64,000 nucleotides of DNA from DATEPR01 sp036279295. Its GTDB lineage: Bacteria; Actinomycetota; Actinomycetes; Mycobacteriales; Pseudonocardiaceae. Positions 24,864 through 33,335 of this stretch are shown piece by piece. The notes under the pieces were generated by a model. The model saw only the letters and a list, made by a program, of their open reading frames with translations. It did no database searches and was not told the origin of the DNA. The translations under genes and the position numbers were made by a program. Position 1 is the stretch's first letter. Each line of letters opens with the position of its first letter. The stretch covers positions 31,143 to 95,142 of the forward strand of contig DASUJK010000190.1 in NCBI GenBank assembly GCA_036279295.1. The letters are read 5' to 3'.

Positions 24864-25639
24864 GCCCGCTCGGCGGCAATCTCCTCGTCACCGCGATCGT
24901 CACGGTGGCACTGTTCGCGCTGACCTTCGGTATCGCCGTGGCCCGCAAGCGGTACGACACCGTGGACACCGCGTGGGGCATCGGCTTCGCGGTCGTCGCC
25001 GTCGTCACGTTCGCGCTGTCCCACGGCGATCTGACCGCCCGGCTGCTGAGCACCATCCTGACCGTGGTGTGGGGCGTGCGGCTCGGCGTGCACATCCACC
25101 GCCGCAACCACGGCGAACCGGAGGACCCCCGCTACGCCGACATGCTGGCGAAGGGCCGCGACCACCCGAAGACCCGGATGTTCGTCCGGGTCTACCTGTT
25201 GCAGGCCGTGCTGCTGTGGGTGGTGTCGCTGCCCGTGCAGGTTGCCCAGTACGGCGGGCGTCCCGGCATCGTGGGGTACACCGGGGCGCTCGTCTGGCTC
25301 GTCGGACTGCTGTTCGAGGCCGTCGGCGACCACCAGCTGAGCCGGTTCCGCGCCGACCCGGCCAACAAGGGTGAGGTGCTGAACACCGGGTTGTGGCGCT
25401 ACACCCGGCACCCGAACTACTTCGGCGACGCCTGCGTGTGGTGGGGGCTGTTCCTGCTGGCCTGCCACAGCTGGCTCGGTGTCGCGACGATCATCTCGCC
25501 ACTGGTGATGACCGCACTGTTGGCCAAGGGCTCCGGCAAACCGATGCTGGAGAAGGGCATGGCCGACCGCCGACCCGGTTACGTCGACTACGTGCGCTCC
25601 ACCAGCGGATTCATCCCGCTGCCACCCAAACGATCATGA
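24860..25639 (+). CDS. DUF1295 family membrane protein (steroid 5-alpha-reductase-like)
   Basis: A 259-residue integral membrane protein with six to seven hydrophobic segments. The C-terminal family motif TGLWRYTRHPNYFGDACVWWG lies at about 175-195, followed by GKPMLEKGMADRRPGYVDY. The fold is that of membrane NADPH-dependent reductases such as steroid 5-alpha-reductase. Overlap with the methyltransferase gene (ATGA) and the presence of a DUF1295 gene in the M. tuberculosis sigK locus link it to fatty-acid modification. Confidence 0.88.
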   Translation: MSPLGGNLLVTAIVTVALFALTFGIAVARKRYDTVDTAWGIGFAVVAVVTFALSHGDLTARLLSTILTVVWGVRLGVHIHRRNHGEPEDPRYADMLAKGRDHPKTRMFVRVYLLQAVLLWVVSLPVQVAQYGGRPGIVGYTGALVWLVGLLFEAVGDHQLSRFRADPANKGEVLNTGLWRYTRHPNYFGDACVWWGLFLLACHSWLGVATIISPLVMTALLAKGSGKPMLEKGMADRRPGYVDYVRSTSGFIPLPPKRS

Positions 25640-25701
25640 CCCTGTCGACTAACTATGCACCCCACCGTATAGTCACACTGACTGAGCGGAAGGGACCGAT
25701 C

Positions 25702-26853
25702 ATGGCTGCGACACCCAAGGGCTGGCACGTGCACACCGGCAGGGCCGGGATCGCGCACGACGGCAGGGACGACATGGCTGTGCTGGTGTCGGACACACCC
25801 GCCGTGGTCAGCGGCATGTTCACCAGGTCCCGGTTCGCGGGGCCGAGCGTGGTGCTGTCCAGAGCGGCCTGCCAGGACTTCTCGGCCCGAGGTGTCGTCG
25901 TGCTGTCCCGCAACGCCAACGTGGCCACCGGCGAGACCGGCCTGTGTCAGGCGACCGAGGTCCGGGACGGGGTCGCCGCGGCGCTGAACGTCGCGGCCGA
26001 CGAGATGCTGATCGCGTCCACCGGGGTGATCGGCGTCGAGTACCCGATGCCCGAGGTGCGCTCCGCCATCGCCGACCTCGACTACCCGACCGGCTCCGAC
26101 TTCCTGGCCGCGGCCACCGCGATCATGACCACCGACACCCGCCCGAAGGTGATCAGCCTGCCGTGCGGTGCCGCGACCGTGGTCGGCATCGCGAAGGGGG
26201 TGGGCATGATCGAGCCGAACATGGCCACCATGCTCACGTTCTTCTGCACCGACGCGGACATCGCGGCACCCGACCTGGACCGCGTCTTCCGGTCGGTGGT
26301 CGAGCGGACGTTCAACGCGGTCAGCGTGGACACCGACACGTCGACCAGCGACAGCGCCGCGATCTTCGCCAACGGGCAGGCAGGCCCGGTGGACCTCGCC
26401 GAGTTCGAGCGGGTGCTGTATGCGGCCGCGCTGCACCTGGTCAAGGAAATCGCCAGCGACGGTGAGGGCGCCAGCAAGCTGATCGAGGTGCGCGTCACCG
26501 GGGCCAGGGACGACGCGCAGGCCAAGCTGGTCGGCAAGACGATCGTCAACTCGCCGCTGGTCAAGACCGCTGTACACGGCGGTGACCCGAACTGGGGCCG
26601 GGTCGCGATGGCCGTGGGCAAGTGCGAGGACGAGCAGGACATCGACCAGGACCGGGTGCGGATCGGGTTCGCCGACTTCGAGGTCTACCCGGCCCGGCCG
26701 GACGACGAGACCATGGAGCGACTGGTCACCCACCTGAAGGGCGACGAGGTGCTGATCACCGTGGATCTCGGCATCGCGGCCGGCGAGTTCACCGTCTACG
26801 GCTGCGACCTGACCAACGGCTACGTGCACATCAATTCGGCGTACACCACGTGA
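25702..26853 (+). CDS. argJ: Bifunctional glutamate N-acetyltransferase/ornithine acetyltransferase (ArgJ)
   Basis: A 383-residue ArgJ-family protein, self-cleaved into two chains before the catalytic threonine. The cleavage motif is visible as EPNMATMLTFF at about residue 173; SVDTDTSTSDSAAI and HGGDPNWGRVAMAVGK are further signatures. It transfers acetyl between acetylornithine and glutamate. No other arg gene is nearby, so it may be a second, OAT-like copy serving a special pathway rather than the main arginine operon. The ATG at 25702 follows GGAAGGGA. Confidence 0.9.
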   Translation: MAATPKGWHVHTGRAGIAHDGRDDMAVLVSDTPAVVSGMFTRSRFAGPSVVLSRAACQDFSARGVVVLSRNANVATGETGLCQATEVRDGVAAALNVAADEMLIASTGVIGVEYPMPEVRSAIADLDYPTGSDFLAAATAIMTTDTRPKVISLPCGAATVVGIAKGVGMIEPNMATMLTFFCTDADIAAPDLDRVFRSVVERTFNAVSVDTDTSTSDSAAIFANGQAGPVDLAEFERVLYAAALHLVKEIASDGEGASKLIEVRVTGARDDAQAKLVGKTIVNSPLVKTAVHGGDPNWGRVAMAVGKCEDEQDIDQDRVRIGFADFEVYPARPDDETMERLVTHLKGDEVLITVDLGIAAGEFTVYGCDLTNGYVHINSAYTT

Positions 26854-27560
26854 GGACCCTGCGCCTGATCGCGCTGCTGGCCAGGACACCACGACGTGGG
26901 CGTGGCTTCTGGTACAGCATGGCCATCGACCTGTTGTGGCCGTGGGTGATGCTGTTCACCGTGCCGGTGTGGCGTGGCGGCGAGCGCGTGCCGGCGACCG
27001 GACCGGTGCTGCTCGCGTCCAACCACGTGTCGTTCGTCGACCCGCTCACCGAGACCGCGTTCGTGCTCGCGCACGGCCGGATTCCGCGCTACCTGGCCAA
27101 AGCCGGGCTGTGGCGGATGCCCGTGATCGGCAGGGTGCTGGCCGGCGGCGGGCACATCCCGGTGTACCGGGACACCAGGGACGCGATCGCCGCCTACCGG
27201 GACGCACTGGTGGCGCTGGAGCGCGGCGAGTCGGTCATGGTGTACCCGGAGGCGACGTTCACCAACGACCCGGGCGGCTGGCCGATGCGGGCCAAGACCG
27301 GGGTCGCCAGGCTGGCCCTGGCCAGCGGTGTGCCGGTGGTGCCGCTCGCGCACTGGGGTGGTCAGCGCGTGCTGCCGCGCACGAAGTGGTTGCCCAGGCT
27401 GCTGCCGCGCAAGAAGGTCTACACCTATGTCGGTGAGCCGGTCGACCTGTCGGACTTCGCGGGCCTGGAGCCGACGCGGGCCGTGCTGACCGAGGCGACC
27501 GCGCGGATCATGGCTGCGATAACAGCCCTTTTGGTGGAGATTCGCGCCACTGAATCGTGA
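26850..27560 (+). CDS. 1-acyl-sn-glycerol-3-phosphate acyltransferase (PlsC-like)
   Basis: A 236-residue lysophospholipid acyltransferase. The catalytic HxxxxD motif is SNHVSFVDPL at about residue 57. Motif III appears as MVYPEATFTND (where EGT is usual), and VPLAHWGG is the fourth block. A hydrophobic N-terminal segment would anchor it to the membrane. The GTG at 26850 overlaps the argJ stop as GTGA. The EAT variant of the EGT motif is also seen in other actinobacterial members. Confidence 0.88.
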   Translation: MRTLRLIALLARTPRRGRGFWYSMAIDLLWPWVMLFTVPVWRGGERVPATGPVLLASNHVSFVDPLTETAFVLAHGRIPRYLAKAGLWRMPVIGRVLAGGGHIPVYRDTRDAIAAYRDALVALERGESVMVYPEATFTNDPGGWPMRAKTGVARLALASGVPVVPLAHWGGQRVLPRTKWLPRLLPRKKVYTYVGEPVDLSDFAGLEPTRAVLTEATARIMAAITALLVEIRATES

Positions 27561-27593
27561 GACGCTGGGCGGGCACCTACGCGAGGAGGCCAG

Positions 27594-30032
27594 ATGCCCG
27601 ACCTGGAAGCCGTACTCAGCGAGTTGGTCAGCAGGCTGACTCTGGAGCAGAAGGTGCGGCTGCTGACCGGGCAGGACTTCTGGTCGCTGCCACCCGAGCC
27701 CGCGATCGGGCTGCGGTCCCTGGTGGTGTCCGACGGGCCGGCAGGGGTGCGTGGCAGCACGTGGAGCGAGCTGTCGCCGTCGGCCAGTTTCCCGTCGCCG
27801 ACCGCGTTGGCGGCCAGCTGGGATGTCGCGCGGGTGGCCGAGGTGGCCGCGCTGCTGGCCGGTGAGGCGCGGCGCAAGGGTGTCGACGTGGTGCTGGCGC
27901 CCACGGTCAACCTGCACCGCAGCCCGCTGGGTGGCCGGCACTTCGAGGCGTTCGCCGAGGACCCGCTGCTGTCGGGCCTGATCGGCACCGCCTACGTGCG
28001 CGGCCTGCAGGACGCCGGGGTCGGCGCGACGGCCAAGCACTACGTGGCGAACGAGTCGGAGACCGAACGCTTCACGGTCGACATCCAGGTCGACGAGCGC
28101 ACCCTGCGCGAGCTGTACCTGCTGCCGTTCGAGCTGATGGTCGTCGAGGGCGGCGCGTGGCTGGTGATGGCCGCCTACAACAGTGTCAACGGCGCCACGA
28201 TGACCGAGAACCCGCTGCTCGCGCACCCGCTGAAGGACGAGTGGGGCTTCGACGGCGTTGTCATCTCGGACTGGTTCGCGACGCGGACGACCGAGGCGGC
28301 CGGGTCGGCTGCCATGGACCTGGCCATGCCCGGCCCGTGGTCACCGTGGGGCGCTTCACTGGTCGCGGCGGTACGGGACAAGAAGGTCGATGAGTCCGAT
28401 GTGGACGACAAGGTGCTGCGCCTGTTGCGGCTGGCGGCCAGGGTCGGCGCGCTGGACGGCGTCGAGCCCGCCGTGGCGCCGCTGCCGCCCGCGTCGGACG
28501 ACCAGTTGCGGACCGCGCTACGGGATGCGTCTGCGGCCGGGATGGTCTTGCTGCGCAACAAGAATCTGCTACCGATCGAGCCGGCCGGGCTGAGCCGGGT
28601 CGCGGTGCTCGGGCAGTTGGCCGCGCAGGCCCGGATCCAGGGTGGTGGCAGCGCGGCCGTCGTGCCCGGACATGTGGTGTCGCCGCTCGCCGGCCTGCGC
28701 GCGGCACTGCCCGACTCGGTCACGGTGGACCACGAGGTGGGCGTGCGGCTGAGCGAGGGCCTGCCGCCGGTCACGATCGACCTGATCACCGACGCGGGCG
28801 GCGAGCACGGGATGGACGTGCGCTGGCTGGCCGCCGACGGTTCGGTACTGCGGCACGAGCGGCGGCGGGCCGGTCGGCAGTACTGGCTCGGTGACATCGT
28901 TGCCGACGCGACCGAGGTGCGGGTGTCCTGCCGGTTCCGCGCGGACGCGACCGGCGAGTGGCGGTTCGGCATGATCGGCGATGGCAGGTTCGAGCTCGAC
29001 CTGGCAGGCGAGACCGCCCTGGCGACCACGCTGGTGGGTGACGGCACCGGTGTCGAGGACGCGTTGCGGGCCAAGCCGCAGGCGTCGGTGGCCAGGCAGT
29101 TGACCGAAGGCGACGAGTTCGACATCGAACTGCGGCATGCCGTCGACCCCGGCGTGGTGATGCTCGACCAGGCGCTCGGTGTCGACCGGCCGCGCCGCAC
29201 GCCGGAGGCCGAGTTGGCTGCCGCAGTCGAGCTGGCAGGCGCCGCCGACCTGGCGATCGTCGTTGTCGGAACCACGGAACAGGTGGAGAGCGAAGGGTTC
29301 GACCGGTCGAGTCTCGCGCTGCCGGACGGCCAGGACGGCCTGGTCCGCGCTGTGCTGGCGGTGAACCCGAGGACCGTTGTCGTGGTCAACTCCGGTGGCC
29401 CGGTGCTGCTGCCATGGCGGGACGATGTCGGCGCGCTGCTGCTGACGTGGTTCGGCGGCCAGGAACTCGGCTCCGCGCTGGCCGCCGTGCTGCTCGGTGA
29501 ACTGGAACCAGGTGGGCGGCTGCCGACGACGTGGCCCGCTGCCGAGGCTGACGTGCCGGTGCTCTCGACCACGCCGGTCGACGGAGCCCTGGCGTACGCC
29601 GAGGGTGTGCACGTCGGGTACCGGGCGTGGCTGCGATCCGGTGTGGCACCGGCATTCCCGTTCGGCTACGGCCTTGGTTACACGACGTGGGAACCCGTCC
29701 GCATGATCGGATCGAGCACAATGGACGGAGTTGCCGACTTCACCGTTCGGATGCGCAACTCCGGCAGCCGAGCCGGCAAGACGGTCGTGCAGCTGTACGC
29801 GACCAAGCCGGACAGCGCGATCGACCGGCCGGTGCGCTGGCTGATCGGCTTCGCCGTGATCACCGCGGATGCCGGCGCAGAGGCCGAGGCGACCATCTCG
29901 GTGTCGCCGCGCGCATGGCGGCACTGGTCGGAGCAGGACGCCGCGTGGCGCATCGAGCCTGGCGAGTACCTGGTGTTCACCGGGAGTTCGGTCGACGACC
30001 TGACGCTGCGATCACGGGTCTCCTTCGGATAA
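27594..30032 (+). CDS. Glycoside hydrolase family 3 beta-glucosidase-type enzyme, cytoplasmic
   Basis: An 812-residue GH3 protein without signal peptide. The N-terminal barrel has LVVSDGPAGVRG, GATAKHYVANESE and the nucleophile aspartate in VVISDWFATRT at about residue 226. The C-terminal alpha/beta domain follows, with a PA14-like insertion at about 400-510 (CRFRADATGEWRFGMIGDGRFELDL), then GFDRSSLALPDGQ and a fibronectin-III-like end. Such enzymes cleave beta-linked disaccharides taken up from outside. GAGGAGG precedes the ATG. It lies just before the secreted chitinases, so it could process their products; the substrate is inferred. Confidence 0.9.
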   Translation: MPDLEAVLSELVSRLTLEQKVRLLTGQDFWSLPPEPAIGLRSLVVSDGPAGVRGSTWSELSPSASFPSPTALAASWDVARVAEVAALLAGEARRKGVDVVLAPTVNLHRSPLGGRHFEAFAEDPLLSGLIGTAYVRGLQDAGVGATAKHYVANESETERFTVDIQVDERTLRELYLLPFELMVVEGGAWLVMAAYNSVNGATMTENPLLAHPLKDEWGFDGVVISDWFATRTTEAAGSAAMDLAMPGPWSPWGASLVAAVRDKKVDESDVDDKVLRLLRLAARVGALDGVEPAVAPLPPASDDQLRTALRDASAAGMVLLRNKNLLPIEPAGLSRVAVLGQLAAQARIQGGGSAAVVPGHVVSPLAGLRAALPDSVTVDHEVGVRLSEGLPPVTIDLITDAGGEHGMDVRWLAADGSVLRHERRRAGRQYWLGDIVADATEVRVSCRFRADATGEWRFGMIGDGRFELDLAGETALATTLVGDGTGVEDALRAKPQASVARQLTEGDEFDIELRHAVDPGVVMLDQALGVDRPRRTPEAELAAAVELAGAADLAIVVVGTTEQVESEGFDRSSLALPDGQDGLVRAVLAVNPRTVVVVNSGGPVLLPWRDDVGALLLTWFGGQELGSALAAVLLGELEPGGRLPTTWPAAEADVPVLSTTPVDGALAYAEGVHVGYRAWLRSGVAPAFPFGYGLGYTTWEPVRMIGSSTMDGVADFTVRMRNSGSRAGKTVVQLYATKPDSAIDRPVRWLIGFAVITADAGAEAEATISVSPRAWRHWSEQDAAWRIEPGEYLVFTGSSVDDLTLRSRVSFG

Positions 30033-30113
30033 TCCATACGTACCAGTCGAAGCGGCGGTCCGGCCGATCACACAACGCCACCGTTGACCGTTGACTGTGC
30101 CTTGACGAGCGTA

Positions 30114-30129
30114 AGTGGTCTAGTCCACT
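30114..30129. promoter_or_regulatory. DasR-responsive element (dre) upstream of the chitinase operon
   Basis: AGTGGTCTAGTCCACT matches the Streptomyces DasR consensus A(G/C)TGGTCTAGACCA(G/C)T at 15 of 16 positions and ends 37 bases before the chitinase start. DasR is a GntR-family regulator released by glucosamine-6-phosphate. Its gene is not in the window, so its presence elsewhere is inferred. Confidence 0.75.
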
Positions 30130-30166
30130 TTCGAAGGTATTAGTTCCCCGGACCTGGGAGAAACTC

Positions 30167-31663
30167 ATGCCGTCCTCGTCGCGATCACGCGGTTGGCTCG
30201 CCGCGGCGGCCGCCTCGGCGCTCGCCGCCGGCCTGATCGCAGTCCTCACCACAACGGCGAACCCGGCCAACGCGGCAGGCGTCAACCTGATCACCGATCC
30301 CGGTTTCGAAACCGGCCTCACCGGTTGGACCTGCGACGCGGGCACCGCCACCACCGTCACGTCCCCCGTCCACGCCGGCACGCACGCGCTGTCCGGCACG
30401 CCGACGTCATCGGATGACGCGCAGTGCACCGAGAACGTCAGTGTCCAGCCCAACAGCGCGTACACGCTGACCGACTTCGTGGAGGGCCAGTTCGTCTACC
30501 TCGGCGCCACCGGCACCGGGGTCAACGCACTGAACTGGACCCCGTCGGCGACCACGTTCCAGCAGCTGTCCACGACGTTCACCACCGGCGCCACGACCAC
30601 CAGTGTCACCGTGTTCATCCACGGCTGGTACGCCGAGCCCACCTACGCCGCCGACGACGTGAGCCTGACCGGACCGGCCGGTGCCGGTGGTACGACAACC
30701 GCCCCGCCACCGACCACGACCACCGCTCCCCCGCCGTCGAGCACCACGACAGCACCGCCACCGGCGGGCGGCGCGTTCACCCACCCCGTCTACTTCATGC
30801 CGCTGGACAACAACCCGCGGCCGATCAGCTCGATCATCACGAACTCCGGCGAGAAGGAGTTCAACCTGGCGTTCGTGCTCGACTCGGGTGGGTGCACGCC
30901 CGCCTGGGACGGCCTCGCGTCCGAACTGGTGTCCAGCGACACGACCGTCGCCGCGGACATCAACGCGATCCGCGCGGCAGGCGGTGACGTCGCTGTCTCC
31001 TTCGGTGGCTTCAACGGCACCGAGTTGGGCACCACGTGCGGCAGCGCTGCCGCGCTGGCGGCCGCGTACCAGAAGGTGATCACGAAGTACAACCTGACCC
31101 GGGTCGACTTCGACTACGAGAACGGCGCACTGGACACCAACACCGCGGTCCGGTTCGGCGCGATCGCGATCCTGGAACGCGACAACCCCAGGCTGATCGT
31201 GTCGCTCACCATTCCGATGACGACGGTCGGCTTCCCGGGCAGCGGCACCGACGAGATCCGCGCGGCCGTCGCGGCGGGCGCCCGGCTGGACATCATCAAC
31301 GCGATGGACTTCGACACCGGCCTCACGGCGGGCACCGAGGTCGGGCAGAGCGAGGCGATCGCCAACGACGCCGCCAGTCAGCTGGAGACCATTTTCGGCT
31401 GGACAGCGGCGACCGCGTGGTCGCATCTCGGCCTGCAGATCATGAATGGCCACACGGATCAGCCGAGCGAACTGTTCACTCAGGACACTTTCACGCAGTT
31501 GCTTGCCTTTGCTCGGGCCAGTCATCCCGCATGGTTCGCGTACTGGTCGATCAACCGGGACTTCGCGTGCCCGGCCGGTGCCGTCGAGGCATGGGCACCC
31601 GGCACGTGCAGCAACATCGCGCAGGCCGACTACGACTTCACCAAGATCATCGTTCAATACTGA
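30167..31663 (+). CDS. Secreted GH18 chitinase with N-terminal carbohydrate-binding module
   Basis: A 498-residue exported enzyme. A signal peptide ends near ANPANAAG (about residue 37). A 130-residue carbohydrate-binding-like module (NLITDPGFETGLTGWTCD, about 40-170) is followed by a threonine/proline linker (about 175-205) and a GH18 barrel (about 210-498). The catalytic motif is RVDFDYENG with the acid glutamate at about residue 321, preceded by AVSFGGFNGTE. It would hydrolyse chitin outside the cell. It is first of a two-gene operon behind a DasR-type site. Confidence 0.88.
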   Translation: MPSSSRSRGWLAAAAASALAAGLIAVLTTTANPANAAGVNLITDPGFETGLTGWTCDAGTATTVTSPVHAGTHALSGTPTSSDDAQCTENVSVQPNSAYTLTDFVEGQFVYLGATGTGVNALNWTPSATTFQQLSTTFTTGATTTSVTVFIHGWYAEPTYAADDVSLTGPAGAGGTTTAPPPTTTTAPPPSSTTTAPPPAGGAFTHPVYFMPLDNNPRPISSIITNSGEKEFNLAFVLDSGGCTPAWDGLASELVSSDTTVAADINAIRAAGGDVAVSFGGFNGTELGTTCGSAAALAAAYQKVITKYNLTRVDFDYENGALDTNTAVRFGAIAILERDNPRLIVSLTIPMTTVGFPGSGTDEIRAAVAAGARLDIINAMDFDTGLTAGTEVGQSEAIANDAASQLETIFGWTAATAWSHLGLQIMNGHTDQPSELFTQDTFTQLLAFARASHPAWFAYWSINRDFACPAGAVEAWAPGTCSNIAQADYDFTKIIVQY

Positions 31664-31673
31664 GAGGTTGACG

Positions 31674-33152
31674 ATGTCATCACGTTTATGGTCCAGAAAG
31701 GGCAGGTTGGCGGCTGCTGCCGTCGCACTGCTCGCGCCCGTCGGGCTGGTGACGGTCATGGCGGCGAACACTCCGGCCGCCGCGGCCGTCGGCTTCGGTG
31801 TCGCGCCGTACGTCGACATGACCAACAACCAGGAACCGATGCTCAGCGCGGCGATCAGCACCGGCGGGCTGAAGGCGTTCACGGCCGCGTTCGTCATTTC
31901 CAGCGGCTGCACACCGATCTGGGGCGACACGCTGCCGGTGACCAACGACCCCACGGTCAGCGGCGAGATCTCGTCGGCCGAAGCAGCGGGCGCCGGGCTG
32001 ATCGTGTCGTTCGGCGGTGAGGGCGGTGTCGAACTCGCGCAGGGCTGCCCGAGCCAGACGTCCCTGACCGCCGCCTACCAGTCGGTGATCAACACGCTGC
32101 ACCCGTCCCGGATCGACTTCGACATCGAGGGCGCGTCGATCGCCGATCCCACGTCGATCAACACGCGGTTCCACGCGATCGCGGCGCTGGAGTCCGCCAA
32201 CCCCGGCCTGATCGTGTCGGTCACCATTCCGGTGCTGCCCACCGGTCCGGACTTCAACGGTGACGCGTTCCTCCAGGACGCCAAGGCCGATGGCGCGCGG
32301 ATCGACCTGGTCAACATCATGACGATGGACTACGGCGCCGGTTCCGACCCGGCCGAGATGGGCAACGACGCCATCCAGGCGGCGCAGGACACGCTCAGCT
32401 TCGTGAGGACCGTGTGGCCGTCGGACACGTTCGCCAACATCGGCATCACGCCGATGATCGGCATCAACGACGACGCGGCCGAGGACTTCACCGAGGCGGA
32501 CGCGCACACACTGGTGAACTTCGCCAACGCCAACGGGGTCGGCAGGCTCGCGTTCTGGTCGGTGGACCGGGACCAGCCATGTGCCGGCTCGGCCCAGGGA
32601 CTGCCGTCGTGCAGTGAGATCACCCAGACCAAGTTGGACTTCACGAAGATCTTCACCGGGTTCACCGGCACCGGCGGTGGCACGGCACCCCCGCCGCCCA
32701 CGTCCAGCAACCCGCCGACCACCACGCCGCCGACCACCAACCCGCCGCCGCCCGCCGGTAGCAACCTGGTCAGCAACCCGGGCTTCGAGAGCGGTCTGGC
32801 CGGCTGGACGTGTTCGGCCGCCGACTCCGCGGTGACCACGTCGGCGCACACCGGCACGCATTCCCTCGCCGCCGGGGCGACCAACTCCGACGACGCCCAG
32901 TGCACGCAAACCGTTGCGGTACAGGCAAGTCACACGTACACGTTGTCCGCGTGGATGAAGGGCAACTTCGGGTTCATCGGTGACACGGGCACCGGTGGCA
33001 CCGACACGAGCACGTTCACCCAGGGCTCGGCAGGCTTCAGCCAGCTGACGGTGTCGTTCACCACGGGCGCGGCCACGCACAGCGTGACGGTGTTCGTGCA
33101 CGGCTGGTTCGCCCAGGGCACCGTCGACTTCGACGACGTCTCGGTGAGCTGA
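31674..33152 (+). CDS. Secreted GH18 chitinase with C-terminal carbohydrate-binding module
   Basis: A 492-residue exported GH18 enzyme, ten bases after the first chitinase. The signal peptide ends near NTPAAAAVG. The barrel (about 40-330) has LIVSFGGEGG and the catalytic RIDFDIEGAS at about residue 146. A proline/threonine linker leads to a carbohydrate-binding-like module (NLVSNPGFESGLAGWTCSAA, about 363-492) clearly related to the N-terminal module of the neighbouring chitinase. The domain order is therefore reversed between the two. The ATG at 31674 has GAGAGG upstream. Confidence 0.88.
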   Translation: MSSRLWSRKGRLAAAAVALLAPVGLVTVMAANTPAAAAVGFGVAPYVDMTNNQEPMLSAAISTGGLKAFTAAFVISSGCTPIWGDTLPVTNDPTVSGEISSAEAAGAGLIVSFGGEGGVELAQGCPSQTSLTAAYQSVINTLHPSRIDFDIEGASIADPTSINTRFHAIAALESANPGLIVSVTIPVLPTGPDFNGDAFLQDAKADGARIDLVNIMTMDYGAGSDPAEMGNDAIQAAQDTLSFVRTVWPSDTFANIGITPMIGINDDAAEDFTEADAHTLVNFANANGVGRLAFWSVDRDQPCAGSAQGLPSCSEITQTKLDFTKIFTGFTGTGGGTAPPPPTSSNPPTTTPPTTNPPPPAGSNLVSNPGFESGLAGWTCSAADSAVTTSAHTGTHSLAAGATNSDDAQCTQTVAVQASHTYTLSAWMKGNFGFIGDTGTGGTDTSTFTQGSAGFSQLTVSFTTGAATHSVTVFVHGWFAQGTVDFDDVSVS

Positions 33153-33168
33153 CCCGCTCGTTCCGAAG

Positions 33169-33198
33169 GGTGGCCGGTCCCGGCGGTGGCCGGCCACC
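33169..33198 (+). terminator. Hairpin after the chitinase operon
   Basis: GGTGGCCGG (33169-33177) and CCGGCCACC (33190-33198) pair perfectly around a 12-base loop, 17 bases after the second chitinase stop. There is no U tract. It is a plausible actinobacterial terminator. Confidence 0.45.
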
Positions 33199-33250
33199 GT
33201 CGCGTGCGCGGAATCAGGCCTTGACCTGGAGATCTTTACCGAATCGTGAT

Positions 33251-33267
33251 TGTTGCGGCCCGCAACA
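33251..33267. promoter_or_regulatory. 17-bp palindrome upstream of the secreted GH3 gene
   Basis: TGTTGCG-GCC-CGCAACA is a perfect inverted repeat with 7-bp arms, 69 bases before the GH3 start. The form suits a LacI-type sugar-responsive repressor. No regulator gene is adjacent, so the factor is unknown. Confidence 0.45.
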
Positions 33268-33273
33268 TATGGG

Positions 33274-33298
33274 ACTTTCTTCAAGCATCGTAGAAAGT
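33274..33298. promoter_or_regulatory. Second inverted repeat upstream of the secreted GH3 gene
   Basis: ACTTTC (33274-33279) and GAAAGT (33293-33298) flank 13 bases immediately after the 17-bp palindrome. It could be a second operator or part of the promoter. Arms are short, so chance is possible. Confidence 0.3.
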
Positions 33299-33335
33299 GT
33301 CGCCGCAGTGATGTCGCTTCAGTGAGGAGGCGCCC

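Noticed and set aside
30033..30113. Additional DasR sites as the direct repeats seen in Streptomyces chitinase promoters
   Set aside because: Only short TTGACCGTTGAC-like similarity was found; one dre copy at 30114 is the only good match.
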